A stretch of 37,106 nucleotides of DNA from Rhodospirillaceae bacterium (GTDB lineage Bacteria; Pseudomonadota; Alphaproteobacteria; Rhodospirillales; UBA2165). The notes beneath the pieces were generated by a model. That model saw only the letters and a list, made by a program, of their open reading frames with translations, was not told the DNA's origin and ran no database searches. The position numbers and the translations under genes were made by a program. Positions 16,016 through 25,099 of this stretch are shown one piece after another. The stretch is from assembly GCA_002723345.1 (NCBI GenBank), contig PBNV01000046.1, forward strand, positions 1 through 37,106. Reading direction: 5' to 3'. Position 1 is the first letter of the stretch; every line of letters begins with the position of its first letter.

Positions 16016-17226
16016 AACCCACGGACCGAGGCTTCCGTCACTCGGGAGGTTTGAGACTCCGCCCCCTCTCCGCCCATCAGAACCACGCTGGCATCCTCGC
16101 TAGTACCGGTGATACCCCGCTGAATAAATCCGCCAACGGCACCGTCTTCCATTGAAATATATCCCGCCGGCCCAACCATATTATTTTGAACGAGCCGGTG
16201 CTCCTGCATTTCTTCATCATCATCCTCAAAGCCTAAATAGGTCCAAACAAGATCCGTTTTGTCTGCCCCCCGGGGCAAGACCTGCCGGATAGCCAGGCTG
16301 TTTTGGACTTGCTGCAGAACGAAGCCTGGAAATACAGTTAGAATTTGAAGCGAGATGCCGTCGCCAAATTCATCGATTGTCCTGAGGATAGCTGGGTCAG
16401 TGAGGGCTACCGTGTCATTGTTAGATCGGACATCTTCTTTCTTATATTGAGCGTTGCTATGATCCTGATCGATTCTGGAATAGCTCACATGATGACCACC
16501 GCTCTCGTCGACGATGATTTCGCCAGACTGAGTCAGTCGGTTAAGACGGAACGTCGTGAAAAATAGATGCAGAATACTGGCATGATAGCTGTCTTTAACA
16601 TTCTCCATATACAGCTTCCAGTTATTGGGTAGTATCTGGGTATTGCGGCCGAGAATACGGAGAGGTTTATGCAGCACCCTCTTAACCCGGCTGCAAACCT
16701 CTGGGCCCAGATAGTCCTCGATCTCGGGGGCGGCCTCTGAAAAACTCCCGAACAGCAGCCCTGAGAATTCCGTGATCCGAATGCGCCGAAGCCCGTGCTC
16801 CTCCTTGCAAAAATTAGACGCCATTCCGCCGTCGCCTTTGATTCCTTTTTCAAAGGCCACGTTTGTTAAGTTGCCGTCTAGATCATAAGACCAGGCATGA
16901 TAAACGCAGGAAAATTTCCGGGCAGAGCCAGAACGTTCCAGACACAAAAGAGCTCCACGGTGGGCACATCGATTTACCATAGCCCGAAGAACACCATCCA
17001 GATTACGCACCACAATGATGGAGATTTCCCCAATCGCACTGACCAGGTAATCGCCAGGATCAGAAACGTCCCGCGACAGCCCAAGATAGCTCCAGACTGG
17101 TCCCTTAAATACACGCTCATTCTCCAATGCGTATTGAGCTGGACTGGTGAAAACCTCGTAGGGGACCAAGGATAAACTCTTGGACGGGAAAGAAACGCTC
17201 TGGGGTATATCTGAGCCGTTTTTCAT
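15982..17226 (-). CDS. aromatic-ring-hydroxylating dioxygenase alpha subunit (Rieske)
   Basis: The 414-residue catalytic subunit has a Rieske [2Fe-2S] domain with Cys87-x-His89 (NRCAHRGALL) and Cys107-x2-His110 (SCVYHAWSYDLDG). The mononuclear iron site is DSYHASILH, giving Asp212, His215 and His220 with the same spacing as naphthalene dioxygenase. It should insert O2 into an aromatic ring, or hydroxylate/decarboxylate it, in the cytoplasm. No ferredoxin or reductase gene is next to it, so it must use electron-transfer partners encoded elsewhere. It lies 53 bases downstream of an MFS transporter gene on the same strand. The ring substrate is not predictable; benzoate/anthranilate- or cinnamate-type acids are reasonable guesses. 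Confidence 0.94.
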   Translation of the reverse strand: MKNGSDIPQSVSFPSKSLSLVPYEVFTSPAQYALENERVFKGPVWSYLGLSRDVSDPGDYLVSAIGEISIIVVRNLDGVLRAMVNRCAHRGALLCLERSGSARKFSCVYHAWSYDLDGNLTNVAFEKGIKGDGGMASNFCKEEHGLRRIRITEFSGLLFGSFSEAAPEIEDYLGPEVCSRVKRVLHKPLRILGRNTQILPNNWKLYMENVKDSYHASILHLFFTTFRLNRLTQSGEIIVDESGGHHVSYSRIDQDHSNAQYKKEDVRSNNDTVALTDPAILRTIDEFGDGISLQILTVFPGFVLQQVQNSLAIRQVLPRGADKTDLVWTYLGFEDDDEEMQEHRLVQNNMVGPAGYISMEDGAVGGFIQRGITGTSEDASVVLMGGEGAESQTSRVTEASVRGFWKKYRSLMGI

Positions 17227-17279
17227 TTAGGAACTTTATCGCGGGATCCCTTAACTCTCCAGAGTTTCTTGCAGTTAGA

Positions 17280-18533
17280 CTATAATGGCCATAACGCCTT
17301 TCGCCATTTGATGCCAATAAGCAGTGTAAAGACTGTTCCAATGCTGGCGTAGATCCATATAAATGACACAAACCCGACGGACTCGATTAAAAATCCTGCG
17401 CCGAGGAGACCCAATGGCACACCATAAACCGCGAGAACCCGGACCCCCATAATCCGCCCCCGAACCATTTGATCAGTCTTCTCAAGCAATGCAGCTGCCA
17501 TTGAGACCATGCTAAAACTATGCGCAATTCCGACAAAAACCAGAATGACAATCCCAGAAATTTTGGTCCCAGCCACCGTGAATATCACGAGCATCGCATA
17601 CCACATAACAAGGTTTATCAGCATCATTCGGGAAGAATATTTTTGAGCACGAAACCACGCGAGCAAAAGCGCTCCTAAAACGGCACCAGCAGAAAATGCT
17701 GCCAATAATTGACCCAGTCCGTTTTCGTCCACCTTAAGAACGTCTCGAGCAACAAAGGGCATAAGACCATGGGTCAGCGGAAAGGCCGTCAGATTAGCGA
17801 GAAACGCCAACCACATAATGGCCAGAACGGCTGGCGTGTTCCAGATGTATAAAAGGCCTACTTTTAGTTCTTGGAGTTGGGATGTCTTCCCCGCATCTTG
17901 TTTGGTGCTCCCGTCCTTTAAAGGATGCGCCCTTGAGACATTTGCCGTGAAGTAGAGGCCAATACCATACACGACCACGACAAAAACATAGGCATATCCC
18001 ATGCCGAGAAAGGCAAAGACGCCGGCACCGGTCAGAGCTCCGAAGATACGCGCTGAGTCGTGAGCCGTTCTGGAAATGCTGATTGCTCCCAAGATCATCG
18101 GCTGGGGAATGGTATCGCCAACCAGCGCATTCCGCATCAAAATATCCGATGGTTGGATAAGGCCTGCTAAAAAGGCCACCGTCAGGACATGTATAGGCAG
18201 AAGAATATCTAAAAGTGCCAAAACCATGATGATAGCAGCCAATGCCATCAGCGCGCCCCGCATGTAAAGCATCATGCCGCGCCGGCCAAATCGGTCTCCC
18301 GCCACACCAAACCAGGGAGACAAAAGTGTGCCCAAAAACCGAAAGGCACCCACCAAGGTCAACATGACAACGGAATTGGTCTGAGCCAGGATGTACCAAC
18401 CCATGATCAGAGCTTCCATCTCAAACCCCCAGGAGGCCGCAAGGTCGGCTGGCCACTGAAACCGAAAACTCCTGACAGAGAAAGGTTCAAGGGCCGACGA
18501 TTTTTTTGCTGCTTTATTAACGGGGTAGGGCAT
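17280..18533 (-). CDS. MFS transporter (EntS/MFS_3-like)
   Basis: This 417-residue protein has about twelve hydrophobic segments. The cytoplasmic loop motif between helices 2 and 3 appears as WFGVAGDRFGRRGMMLYMRG, the MFS 'motif A' (G-x3-D-R-x-G-R-R). It also contains MVRGRIMGVRVLAVYGVPLGLLGAG, typical of the EntS-like exporter branch. It could export a toxic intermediate or import a substrate. As the first gene upstream of the Rieske alpha/beta pair it is probably co-expressed with them. The ATG at 18533 lacks a clear Shine-Dalgarno. It diverges from the TfdA-like gene across 209 bases. Confidence 0.9.
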   Translation of the reverse strand: MPYPVNKAAKKSSALEPFSVRSFRFQWPADLAASWGFEMEALIMGWYILAQTNSVVMLTLVGAFRFLGTLLSPWFGVAGDRFGRRGMMLYMRGALMALAAIIMVLALLDILLPIHVLTVAFLAGLIQPSDILMRNALVGDTIPQPMILGAISISRTAHDSARIFGALTGAGVFAFLGMGYAYVFVVVVYGIGLYFTANVSRAHPLKDGSTKQDAGKTSQLQELKVGLLYIWNTPAVLAIMWLAFLANLTAFPLTHGLMPFVARDVLKVDENGLGQLLAAFSAGAVLGALLLAWFRAQKYSSRMMLINLVMWYAMLVIFTVAGTKISGIVILVFVGIAHSFSMVSMAAALLEKTDQMVRGRIMGVRVLAVYGVPLGLLGAGFLIESVGFVSFIWIYASIGTVFTLLIGIKWRKALWPL

Positions 18534-18742
18534 AAGTGGGCTTACAAATGTGTCCGTGGGTGCTAACCACCGCAGATGTCTGGAAAAAAGATTTGACGCG
18601 GCGAGAGTGGAGCTTTTGTTCCATCGTCCCTATAGGCACAGATGACGGAGGCTATGACAAGCGCCACTGAACCTCATCCTCTCCAGGTTTGAATTTCAGA
18701 CGGCAACGTTTTAAAATGCTAACCCATTGGGGAGGCTGAGCC

Positions 18743-19600
18743 ATGGCATATGAGAGCATTACCGTAGAGAACATGTCACCCGCTTGTGGTGCTATTATAA
18801 CTGGCGTCGATCTGGCTGGCGGCGTAAGCAACCAACAGTTCGATGAGATTCATACCGCGCTCTTAGACAGGACCGTTATTATCTTCCGGGACCAGGTGCT
18901 CACAGAAACCCAACATATTGAGTTCACACGCCGCTTTGGCGATCTTCAACCGGCTGCCGTTTCCGGGTTTGAAAAAAACGCGGACTACCCGGAAATCGAT
19001 ATTCTGGAATATGACGATAGCAATCCACCCCACGTTACTCGAGACCTCTGGCACACGGACTTCGTGGGTCGAGAGAGACCATCCATGGGAACAAGCCTTT
19101 ATGCCCGGAATATTCCACCGGAAGGAGGAGACACCATTTGGGTAAACTCTGGCGCCGCCTATGAAGGCCTATCGGATCGTATGAAGACGCATTTAGAAGG
19201 GCTCCACGCTTACAACGACGCTTATCAGCCCTATGATGAGCACGTGCGGCCAGAACTTTGGGCAAAGGATTATCAAATTTATAAACGACAGCAGAAAGCG
19301 GAGTACACGCCGGCTCTTCATCCGGTCATTCGCACCCATCCCGAAACTGGCCAAAAAGGATTGTTCGTTAATGAGTCTATGACCAGTTTCATAAAAGAAA
19401 TCAGCCGGAGAGAGAGCAACTATCTGCTTCAGTATCTATTTGATCATTTACGGACGCCAGAATTTCAATACCGGCACAAGTGGCGGGTCAATGATTTGGC
19501 AGTTTGGGACAATCGCCTGAGCCTGCACTACGCACTTTTTGACTATACCAAAAACAGACTGATGCACCGGGTCGTCATTGCAGGCGACGTGCCACATTAA
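18743..19600 (+). CDS. TauD/TfdA-family Fe(II)/2-oxoglutarate dioxygenase
   Basis: The 285-residue enzyme carries the iron-binding HxD motif as His104 and Asp106 in DLWHTDFVGRERP, the distal His262 in DNRLSLHYALFDY, and Arg276 in MHRVVIAG for the 2-oxoglutarate carboxylate. Family members couple 2-oxoglutarate decarboxylation to hydroxylation. In TfdA this cleaves an aryl ether (2,4-D), in TauD it releases sulfite from taurine. GGAGG seven bases before the ATG sets the start. It heads a plus-strand set with a glutathione S-transferase and a TfdB-like flavin monooxygenase, which favours action on an aromatic ether or acid over a sulfonate; this is inference from context. Confidence 0.93.
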   Translation: MAYESITVENMSPACGAIITGVDLAGGVSNQQFDEIHTALLDRTVIIFRDQVLTETQHIEFTRRFGDLQPAAVSGFEKNADYPEIDILEYDDSNPPHVTRDLWHTDFVGRERPSMGTSLYARNIPPEGGDTIWVNSGAAYEGLSDRMKTHLEGLHAYNDAYQPYDEHVRPELWAKDYQIYKRQQKAEYTPALHPVIRTHPETGQKGLFVNESMTSFIKEISRRESNYLLQYLFDHLRTPEFQYRHKWRVNDLAVWDNRLSLHYALFDYTKNRLMHRVVIAGDVPH

Positions 19601-19665
19601 AATTCCGAAAAAATAGGCTCAAACACTAGGCAAAAAGGCCCCCTCATTCGAAGGAAAACTCAACA

Positions 19666-20406
19666 ATGCTTGAACTATACCACTATGGTGACTCACTGTG
19701 CTCCATGAAAGTTCGCCTTTGCCTCATCGAAAAAGGGGTCAAATATAATTCTAAATTTGTTGATCTCATGAAGTTTGAAAACCTTACAGAGGACTACAAA
19801 AAACTTAACCCTAATGCTGTGGTCCCAACCATCGTGCACGATGGCACTGCGATAATAGAATCTACTGTGATCAACCAATATATTGATGAAGTTTTCGACG
19901 GCCCATCTCTAACACCGAAAGATCCCGTGAGCAGAGCCCGCATGCGCGTTTGGACCAAGCTTCAAGATGATGTGATCCATCCTGCCGTGCAGAAACCGAT
20001 CTTTAATTTACTTGTGAAACCGAATCTTGCGGTAAAATCGGATGAAGAATTAGATGAATGGCTTGATAGCCATCCCCTGGAAAAAAGTAGGAAGTTGTTC
20101 AAAGGCGCTGCCAGGGGGCCGGTTGATGAGGCAGCCCTGGAGGACGCCAGGACCCAGTTTAAATTCGTCTTTGACCGGATGGAGGTCACGTTAAGAGATA
20201 ACGAATGGCTGTGTGGAAATTCATACTCTCTTGCTGATGTTGCCTACGCACCAATGCTTGACCGGTTGGCACAATGCGAATTCCTTGAGGTGTTCGATGA
20301 CTACCCCCACCTTCAAACCTGGGCCGACCGTATTCGTGATCGTGACGCCTTCCAGGAGATGAGACCAAAAGGTGAGGAACGTTTTACTAACATGGAAATT
20401 GGATAG
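19666..20406 (+). CDS. glutathione S-transferase family protein
   Basis: This 246-residue protein has an N-terminal thioredoxin-like GST domain: LYHYGDSLCSMKVRLCLIEKG (with Ser/Cys at the usual catalytic position), the cis-proline loop NAVVPTIVHDG, and the glutathione-binding ESTVINQYID. An all-helical C-terminal domain follows, with GNSYSLADVAYAPMLDRL. It is about 30 residues longer than zeta-class maleylacetoacetate isomerases, with extra charged sequence around 130-160. It may isomerise a maleyl-type ring-fission product, cleave a beta-aryl ether, or dehalogenate. AAGGA lies about nine bases before the ATG. The gene is 65 bases after the TfdA-like gene and 14 bases before the monooxygenase, so it is probably in one operon. 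Confidence 0.92.
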   Translation: MLELYHYGDSLCSMKVRLCLIEKGVKYNSKFVDLMKFENLTEDYKKLNPNAVVPTIVHDGTAIIESTVINQYIDEVFDGPSLTPKDPVSRARMRVWTKLQDDVIHPAVQKPIFNLLVKPNLAVKSDEELDEWLDSHPLEKSRKLFKGAARGPVDEAALEDARTQFKFVFDRMEVTLRDNEWLCGNSYSLADVAYAPMLDRLAQCEFLEVFDDYPHLQTWADRIRDRDAFQEMRPKGEERFTNMEIG

Positions 20407-20420
20407 CTCGCTGGTAAGCC

Positions 20421-22070
20421 ATGGCGGCTGACCATCCTCCCGGGCAAACGTCAATTCTCATTGCCGGCGCTGGACCGGTTGGCCTAACACTTGCCATTGG
20501 ACTCGCCAGGTTTGGTGTGGACTGTGTGGTGCTTGAACGCAACAGAGATACCACACGACATCCAAAAATGGATATAACCAATGGCCGTAGCATGGAAATT
20601 TTCCGCCGCTTGGGCATTGCTGATCAAATAATTACCGCTGGGGTCCCCCCAAATATCTGTTTGGACGTTGCCTGGATTACAAGTTTTGTCGGCCACGAAA
20701 TTCACCGATTTAAATATGCGTCTCCCAATGAGGCCAGGGCACGCTATCTGGCACTCAATGATGGCAGTCAGGCTACAGAACCTGGGATTAGAATATCACA
20801 AATCGTTGTGGAACCGCTGCTTCGCGATATAGCAGCGGTCTCGCCTCATATCACTCTCTGTTATGGCTGGACTTTTGAGCGTTTAAAACACGAGACAAAT
20901 AATATCACAGTTACCGTCTCCGATAGCGGAACTGGAGACGAAAAAGAGATCAGCTGTGCTTATTTGGCTGGTTGCGATGGAGGAAATAGCAAGGTGCGTG
21001 AAGCACTAGGTATTGGGCTCAGCGGGCAAGCGGCAATCCGACGTCGCTACAGCGTCCACTTCCACTCGCGAGATAAGAATGTTCTCGAGCCCTGGGGACC
21101 TGCTTGGCATTACCAATCACCCGTTCACGGCACTCTAATTAGCCAGGATGGACAGAACAACTTCACCCTTCATTCTGCTCTTGGGTCGAACGAAGACGAA
21201 AATACCATCGATCCATATGATGTAGTTCGTCGATTTGTTGGGCGAGATATCGATTTCAAACTTCTTTTGGCCGGTGGATGGGACAATAACCTTCTAGTCG
21301 CAGAGAAATATAGCGAGCGACGTGTCTTCCTCGCTGGAGATTCCGCTCATCAATACATCCCCACGGGTGGCTACGGCATGAATACCGGAATCGGTGACGC
21401 GTATACATTAAGTTGGATGCTCGCCGCATTGGTCCAAGGTTGGGGTGGTCCCGGTTTACTGGCAGCATACGAGAGAGAACGCCTGCCCGTTGGACTGCGA
21501 AACAGAGAGGCCTCAGGCCGGCACGCCGATTTACGTTTAAAAATTTCGCAAATTTGGGAGGATGGCCTTGAGGGGACGGATACGGATTCAGCCGCGGCCC
21601 GGACTCGGGTTGGAAGTGAGATTGCAAGCCTAGGTAATGCAGAGAATGAGAGTTTTGGCATCGAATTCGGCTATGGGTACCCTGACTCTCCGCTAATTTT
21701 GGGGTGTGATGAGACCTCTTTTCGAGAAAACCCTCTCATCTATCATCCAACTACCGTTCCGGGATACCGTGTCCCTTCCTTGTATTTGGACTTTGGCGAG
21801 CCAATTTATGATTATTTTGGGACCGGCTTCACATTACTGAACTTTCAACCGGATCGTATCGATACAACAGCTTTTGATGCCCCGGCAAAATCACTGGATC
21901 TACCGCTCAAGATCCTCTCGCTGGCAGACAGTTATGCTCGAGAAATCTATGATTGTGATCTGGTGCTGCTCCACCCGGATGATCATGCCTGCTGGCGAGG
22001 AGACAGCTTGCCGGAAGACATCACATCGATATTGACCAAAGTGACGGGAAGAGCATCTAAAGGTAGATGA
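20421..22070 (+). CDS. FAD-dependent aromatic monooxygenase (TfdB/MhpA-like)
   Basis: This 549-residue flavoprotein hydroxylase of the PHBH fold has the dinucleotide-binding GAGPVG (16-21), the DG motif in YLAGCDGGNSKVREALG and the FAD/ribityl motif RRVFLAGDSAHQYIPTGGYGMN. A C-terminal thioredoxin-like domain, as in TfdB and MhpA, is consistent with the length. It should hydroxylate a phenol or 3-hydroxyphenyl acid ortho to the OH using NAD(P)H and O2. It follows the GST gene by 14 bases. Pairing of a TfdA-like etherase/hydroxylase with a TfdB-like phenol hydroxylase echoes phenoxyacetate degradation, but no catechol dioxygenase is present. Actual substrate unknown. Confidence 0.93.
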   Translation: MAADHPPGQTSILIAGAGPVGLTLAIGLARFGVDCVVLERNRDTTRHPKMDITNGRSMEIFRRLGIADQIITAGVPPNICLDVAWITSFVGHEIHRFKYASPNEARARYLALNDGSQATEPGIRISQIVVEPLLRDIAAVSPHITLCYGWTFERLKHETNNITVTVSDSGTGDEKEISCAYLAGCDGGNSKVREALGIGLSGQAAIRRRYSVHFHSRDKNVLEPWGPAWHYQSPVHGTLISQDGQNNFTLHSALGSNEDENTIDPYDVVRRFVGRDIDFKLLLAGGWDNNLLVAEKYSERRVFLAGDSAHQYIPTGGYGMNTGIGDAYTLSWMLAALVQGWGGPGLLAAYERERLPVGLRNREASGRHADLRLKISQIWEDGLEGTDTDSAAARTRVGSEIASLGNAENESFGIEFGYGYPDSPLILGCDETSFRENPLIYHPTTVPGYRVPSLYLDFGEPIYDYFGTGFTLLNFQPDRIDTTAFDAPAKSLDLPLKILSLADSYAREIYDCDLVLLHPDDHACWRGDSLPEDITSILTKVTGRASKGR

Positions 22071-22255
22071 AGCCTATTCAAAAAGAGGCGAGACACGCCT
22101 AATACCTCGTTTAGCTATTTCCTCGTCTAACGGTGTTAAAATTAGATACCAAGGAGCTCATTTTCAATAGCCCCCATTTCAAAGCCAGCCGTTTAGATTG
22201 CCGCCCTACAGCATATTAAGGCTCCCTTGAACCGTTGGCCCTGGTCCCCTTCCCT

Positions 22256-23329
22256 CTAAAATTTTGGGAAGACCTGCTTTTCCCGAATCCACTCAGGCAT
22301 ATTTGGACGAGACTTCCGTTCGGCTTTCCCAAAATCATCATGCTCAGACTTATTGGGCCAGGCATGCTCCGACACAATGGCATCCCGCGTAACGATCTCG
22401 TCTTTGGTCACATTAATGACCATGAAGTCCGTTGCAAGTGCGACGCGGCCACCGTAATTTTCACGGATTGCAGCGTACATTTCTGGAGCAGTGTCGAAAT
22501 CGTTAAAAAAGTGGAATGCAACGAATAATTTTGGATCACACTTCGAGACTACATAGGCCGCCTCCGCTGGATCTGAGTGGATAATTGTGCCAATTGCCTT
22601 CGCCGTCCGCTCGTCATAACCAGAGCGCTCCATTAATTGATCGACGGTATTGAACGTTTCGTGGATCAAAACGTCGACTCCTTGAGCGTTTTCGATCATA
22701 AACTCCGATGGCGTAGTGTCGCCAGAATAAACCATTGAGAGGCCATTCCACTCTAGCTTCAAGCTTACCGGTCCGTCCATAATATGGATTGCCGGAAAAC
22801 TTGTAATCTTAACGCCATTTTGTTCATAGATTACATGAACTTTGGAGTAATCGAACTCATGACAGTTTACTTCGGCACCAATGGCTGGAAGCGCATGGAC
22901 CCGACTTTCCGTGTCCCAGCGGTAGGACTCTTTTTGATGCTTAGCAAAATGGGCAAATCCGTATTCAGGTTTATCTGCAGATGGTCCATAGACCTCCAGC
23001 GGCTTGAGCCGTCCACCAGCCCAGCTACCCACCCAGATCTGACCAAAGTCACCTACGTGGTCGGTGTGTAAGTGTGTCGCGAAATATGCCGTTATGGCAT
23101 TATAGGGAATTTCCAATGCTGTGAAGTTCATTTGGGAGCCAAACCCAAAATCAAACATGAACTTGTCACCGTTACCTAGTTCAATAAGCCAGCATGCATT
23201 GGCCTGCGACCGCCGCAGAAACGGGCGTCCAGTGCCCAACGCTGTAATGCGCATCTCGTCTCTGCCTAGTTTTTCTGCTCCTGGCAGAAAATGCTCTGGA
23301 TACTTTCCCCGTTTGGTGTTGGTGGTCAT
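22256..23329 (-). CDS. MBL-fold metallo-hydrolase (RNase Z / GntH-like group)
   Basis: The 357-residue protein has the metallo-beta-lactamase motif as His86, His88, Asp90 and His91 in THLHTDHVGDFGQ, the bridging Asp in VYSGDTTPS, His residues in AIHIMDG and LIHETF, and HFFNDFD near the C-terminus. The opening EMRITALGTGRPFLRRSQA resembles RNase Z-like and so-called GntH (guanitoxin-cluster) hydrolases of similar length, though I recall this resemblance and have not searched it. It probably hydrolyses an ester, lactone or amide of a small molecule. GGGAG nine bases upstream supports the ATG at 23329. It is 205 bases downstream of ridA on the same strand. Confidence 0.9.
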   Translation of the reverse strand: MTTNTKRGKYPEHFLPGAEKLGRDEMRITALGTGRPFLRRSQANACWLIELGNGDKFMFDFGFGSQMNFTALEIPYNAITAYFATHLHTDHVGDFGQIWVGSWAGGRLKPLEVYGPSADKPEYGFAHFAKHQKESYRWDTESRVHALPAIGAEVNCHEFDYSKVHVIYEQNGVKITSFPAIHIMDGPVSLKLEWNGLSMVYSGDTTPSEFMIENAQGVDVLIHETFNTVDQLMERSGYDERTAKAIGTIIHSDPAEAAYVVSKCDPKLFVAFHFFNDFDTAPEMYAAIRENYGGRVALATDFMVINVTKDEIVTRDAIVSEHAWPNKSEHDDFGKAERKSRPNMPEWIREKQVFPKF

Positions 23330-23534
23330 CAGTTTTTTCTCCCTGTCTTATTATTTATATGTTTTGATTGTCTACCCGCCCATCTCTCAATGCTCCAAAA
23401 CAAATGGACATCACTCTATCCTGTTCAGAAGAGTTTGACTTTATCCGTAGACCTAGTGCAAGAAATTATGTCGCGACTGTGAATTCGACTCAATAAAATC
23501 GATAAATTCAATTATCATAACATGTAAGCTGTCG

Positions 23535-23930
23535 CTACAAGACGGCGATGCATTCAATCTCAATATCGAAAGCCATTGGCCAAGAAGCAACAGTGACAAA
23601 AGTTCGGGCAGGTGGATCTTCAGAGAAGTATTCACGGTAAACGTCATTTACTAGACTAAAGTGACCAGAATTAGTGCAATAAACAGTAGTTTTCACTACC
23701 TTGCCCATAGAACTTCCTGCAGCAGCTAAAACCTCTTTTACATTCTCCAATACCTGACGGGTTTGTACCTGGATATCACCAAATACCAGTTTGCCAGTTG
23801 TGTAATCGAAGGGAGGCTGACCAGATACATACACAAATCCATTAGCAATCACAGCTGGGGATATGGGAACTAATGGTTTACCATCTTCGTCCATCAACTG
23901 CTTGTGGCCTGGCACGTTTACTATTTTCAT
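23535..23930 (-). CDS. RidA family protein (YjgF/YER057c/UK114)
   Basis: The 131-residue length and sequence fit the trimeric Rid family: IANGFVYVSGQPPFDYTTG, then VLENVKEVLAAAGSSMGKVVKTTVY, and the active-site Arg109 in PPARTFVTVASWP. With Arg present it could act as a reactive enamine/imine deaminase, as RidA does on 2-aminoacrylate; many Rid proteins in catabolic clusters serve pathway-specific imines. It diverges from the hydroxypyruvate-isomerase-like gene across 208 bases. A CACTC/GAGTG hairpin with a T-rich loop lies at 23944-23960, within its leader. Only a weak GGAA precedes the ATG. Confidence 0.93.
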   Translation of the reverse strand: MKIVNVPGHKQLMDEDGKPLVPISPAVIANGFVYVSGQPPFDYTTGKLVFGDIQVQTRQVLENVKEVLAAAGSSMGKVVKTTVYCTNSGHFSLVNDVYREYFSEDPPARTFVTVASWPMAFDIEIECIAVL

Positions 23931-24138
23931 TTCCAGAGGTTCTCACTCGTTTTTTGAGTGTGTGATATAACACAGTCTAGTCAAAGGAGGGTTATAGGAT
24001 CATTGCAATTTCGGCCAGTTTAAGGAAGTGACTTTGGTGTCAGCGATATATTTGGAAGATGAGGCGTCACAATATAAATGCACATGAGCCATAAATAGCT
24101 AAACTCCCTGACTACTGAATTATTCAAAGGAATCGCCC

Positions 24139-24924
24139 ATGCTCAAATTTTCCGCCAACGTCTCGATGATGTTTACTGAAGAGCCAGACCCACTCAAACG
24201 TATCAACCTTGCTAAGGACGCAGGGTTTGGTGCCGCAGAATTTTTGTTCGTCTATGACATGGACGTAGACGATCTTGCGGCAGCATATGATAACTCAGGC
24301 ATGGACTGCTCAGTTATAAATGTTGCAGTTGGAGAAGGCATCAAAATGGGTCCCTTAGTGGCTGCTGCTCCAGGCAAAGAGGCTGCCTGGAGGGAAAACG
24401 TAGCAGCGGCGCTGCCCTATTGCAGGGCCATCTCGCCCACTGCTTTTGTGGTTCCCGCGAATACCATACCTGAGGGCGTGGATAGAACGGATGCCAGGTT
24501 AGTCTTCATGGAAAACCTCAAATATGTAGCGGATGAAATGGCAGAAATTGGCACTCGCGTGATTGTGGAACCATTGAACCCAGCTATTCGTGAAAATGCC
24601 ATGCTCACAACTTCTGACGAGACCATGGATCTCCTGAATGAAATCGGTCATCCGAACCTTGGGCTCGAATACGATGCTTTTCACATGCACGTTACAGAGG
24701 GAAATATGGCTGAGACAGTGCAAAAGTATTTGCCACATATCGGCAACATACAAATTGCAGATGTCCCAGGCCGACACGAACCCGGAACAGGAAGCATCGA
24801 CTATGATGCATTCCTTGGTGCACTCGACAAGATGGGATATTCCAACTGGGTCGCCTGTGAGTACACTCCAGTTGGATCTACGATCGACGGACTCGGCTGG
24901 CTACGGAAGTGGCTAGAGGCATAA
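24139..24924 (+). CDS. hydroxypyruvate isomerase-like TIM-barrel protein
   Basis: This 261-residue xylose-isomerase-like barrel retains the Hyi/OtnI catalytic layout: Glu144 in VIVEPLNP, Asp179 and His182 in LEYDAFHMH, Gln205 in NIQIADVPGRHEPGTG, and Glu241 in ACEYTP. The segment QIADVPGRHEPGTGSIDYD is diagnostic. Relatives isomerise hydroxypyruvate to tartronate semialdehyde or 2-oxo-tetronates to 3-oxo-tetronates. AAGGAA six bases upstream supports the ATG. It starts a plus-strand set with an FAH-family hydrolase and a TAXI-TRAP transporter, which suggests that the isomerised compound is an imported or ring-derived 2-oxo acid. Confidence 0.92.
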   Translation: MLKFSANVSMMFTEEPDPLKRINLAKDAGFGAAEFLFVYDMDVDDLAAAYDNSGMDCSVINVAVGEGIKMGPLVAAAPGKEAAWRENVAAALPYCRAISPTAFVVPANTIPEGVDRTDARLVFMENLKYVADEMAEIGTRVIVEPLNPAIRENAMLTTSDETMDLLNEIGHPNLGLEYDAFHMHVTEGNMAETVQKYLPHIGNIQIADVPGRHEPGTGSIDYDAFLGALDKMGYSNWVACEYTPVGSTIDGLGWLRKWLEA

Positions 24925-25099
24925 AACGATATCGCATTTATCGAGAATTTAATGAGCTAGACGACGCCAAAACAAACCCCGCAGAGAGCAATTGCAATAG
25001 TCGATAAAATCGCATGACATATGCATTTTAGGCCTCGCGTAAAAGAGATAAGGACGGGATGCCTATATTAATTGATCCGAGATAGGAGGACATGAAAGT

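Noticed and set aside
17794..18399. 201-codon minus-strand frame within the MFS gene
   Set aside because: Same-strand shadow frame of the MFS transporter, with low-complexity His/Cys/Trp-rich sequence typical of a wrong phase.
22086..22100. AGGCG/CGCCT hairpin after the flavin monooxygenase as a terminator
   Set aside because: Short stem with no T-run on either side; cannot be separated from chance.
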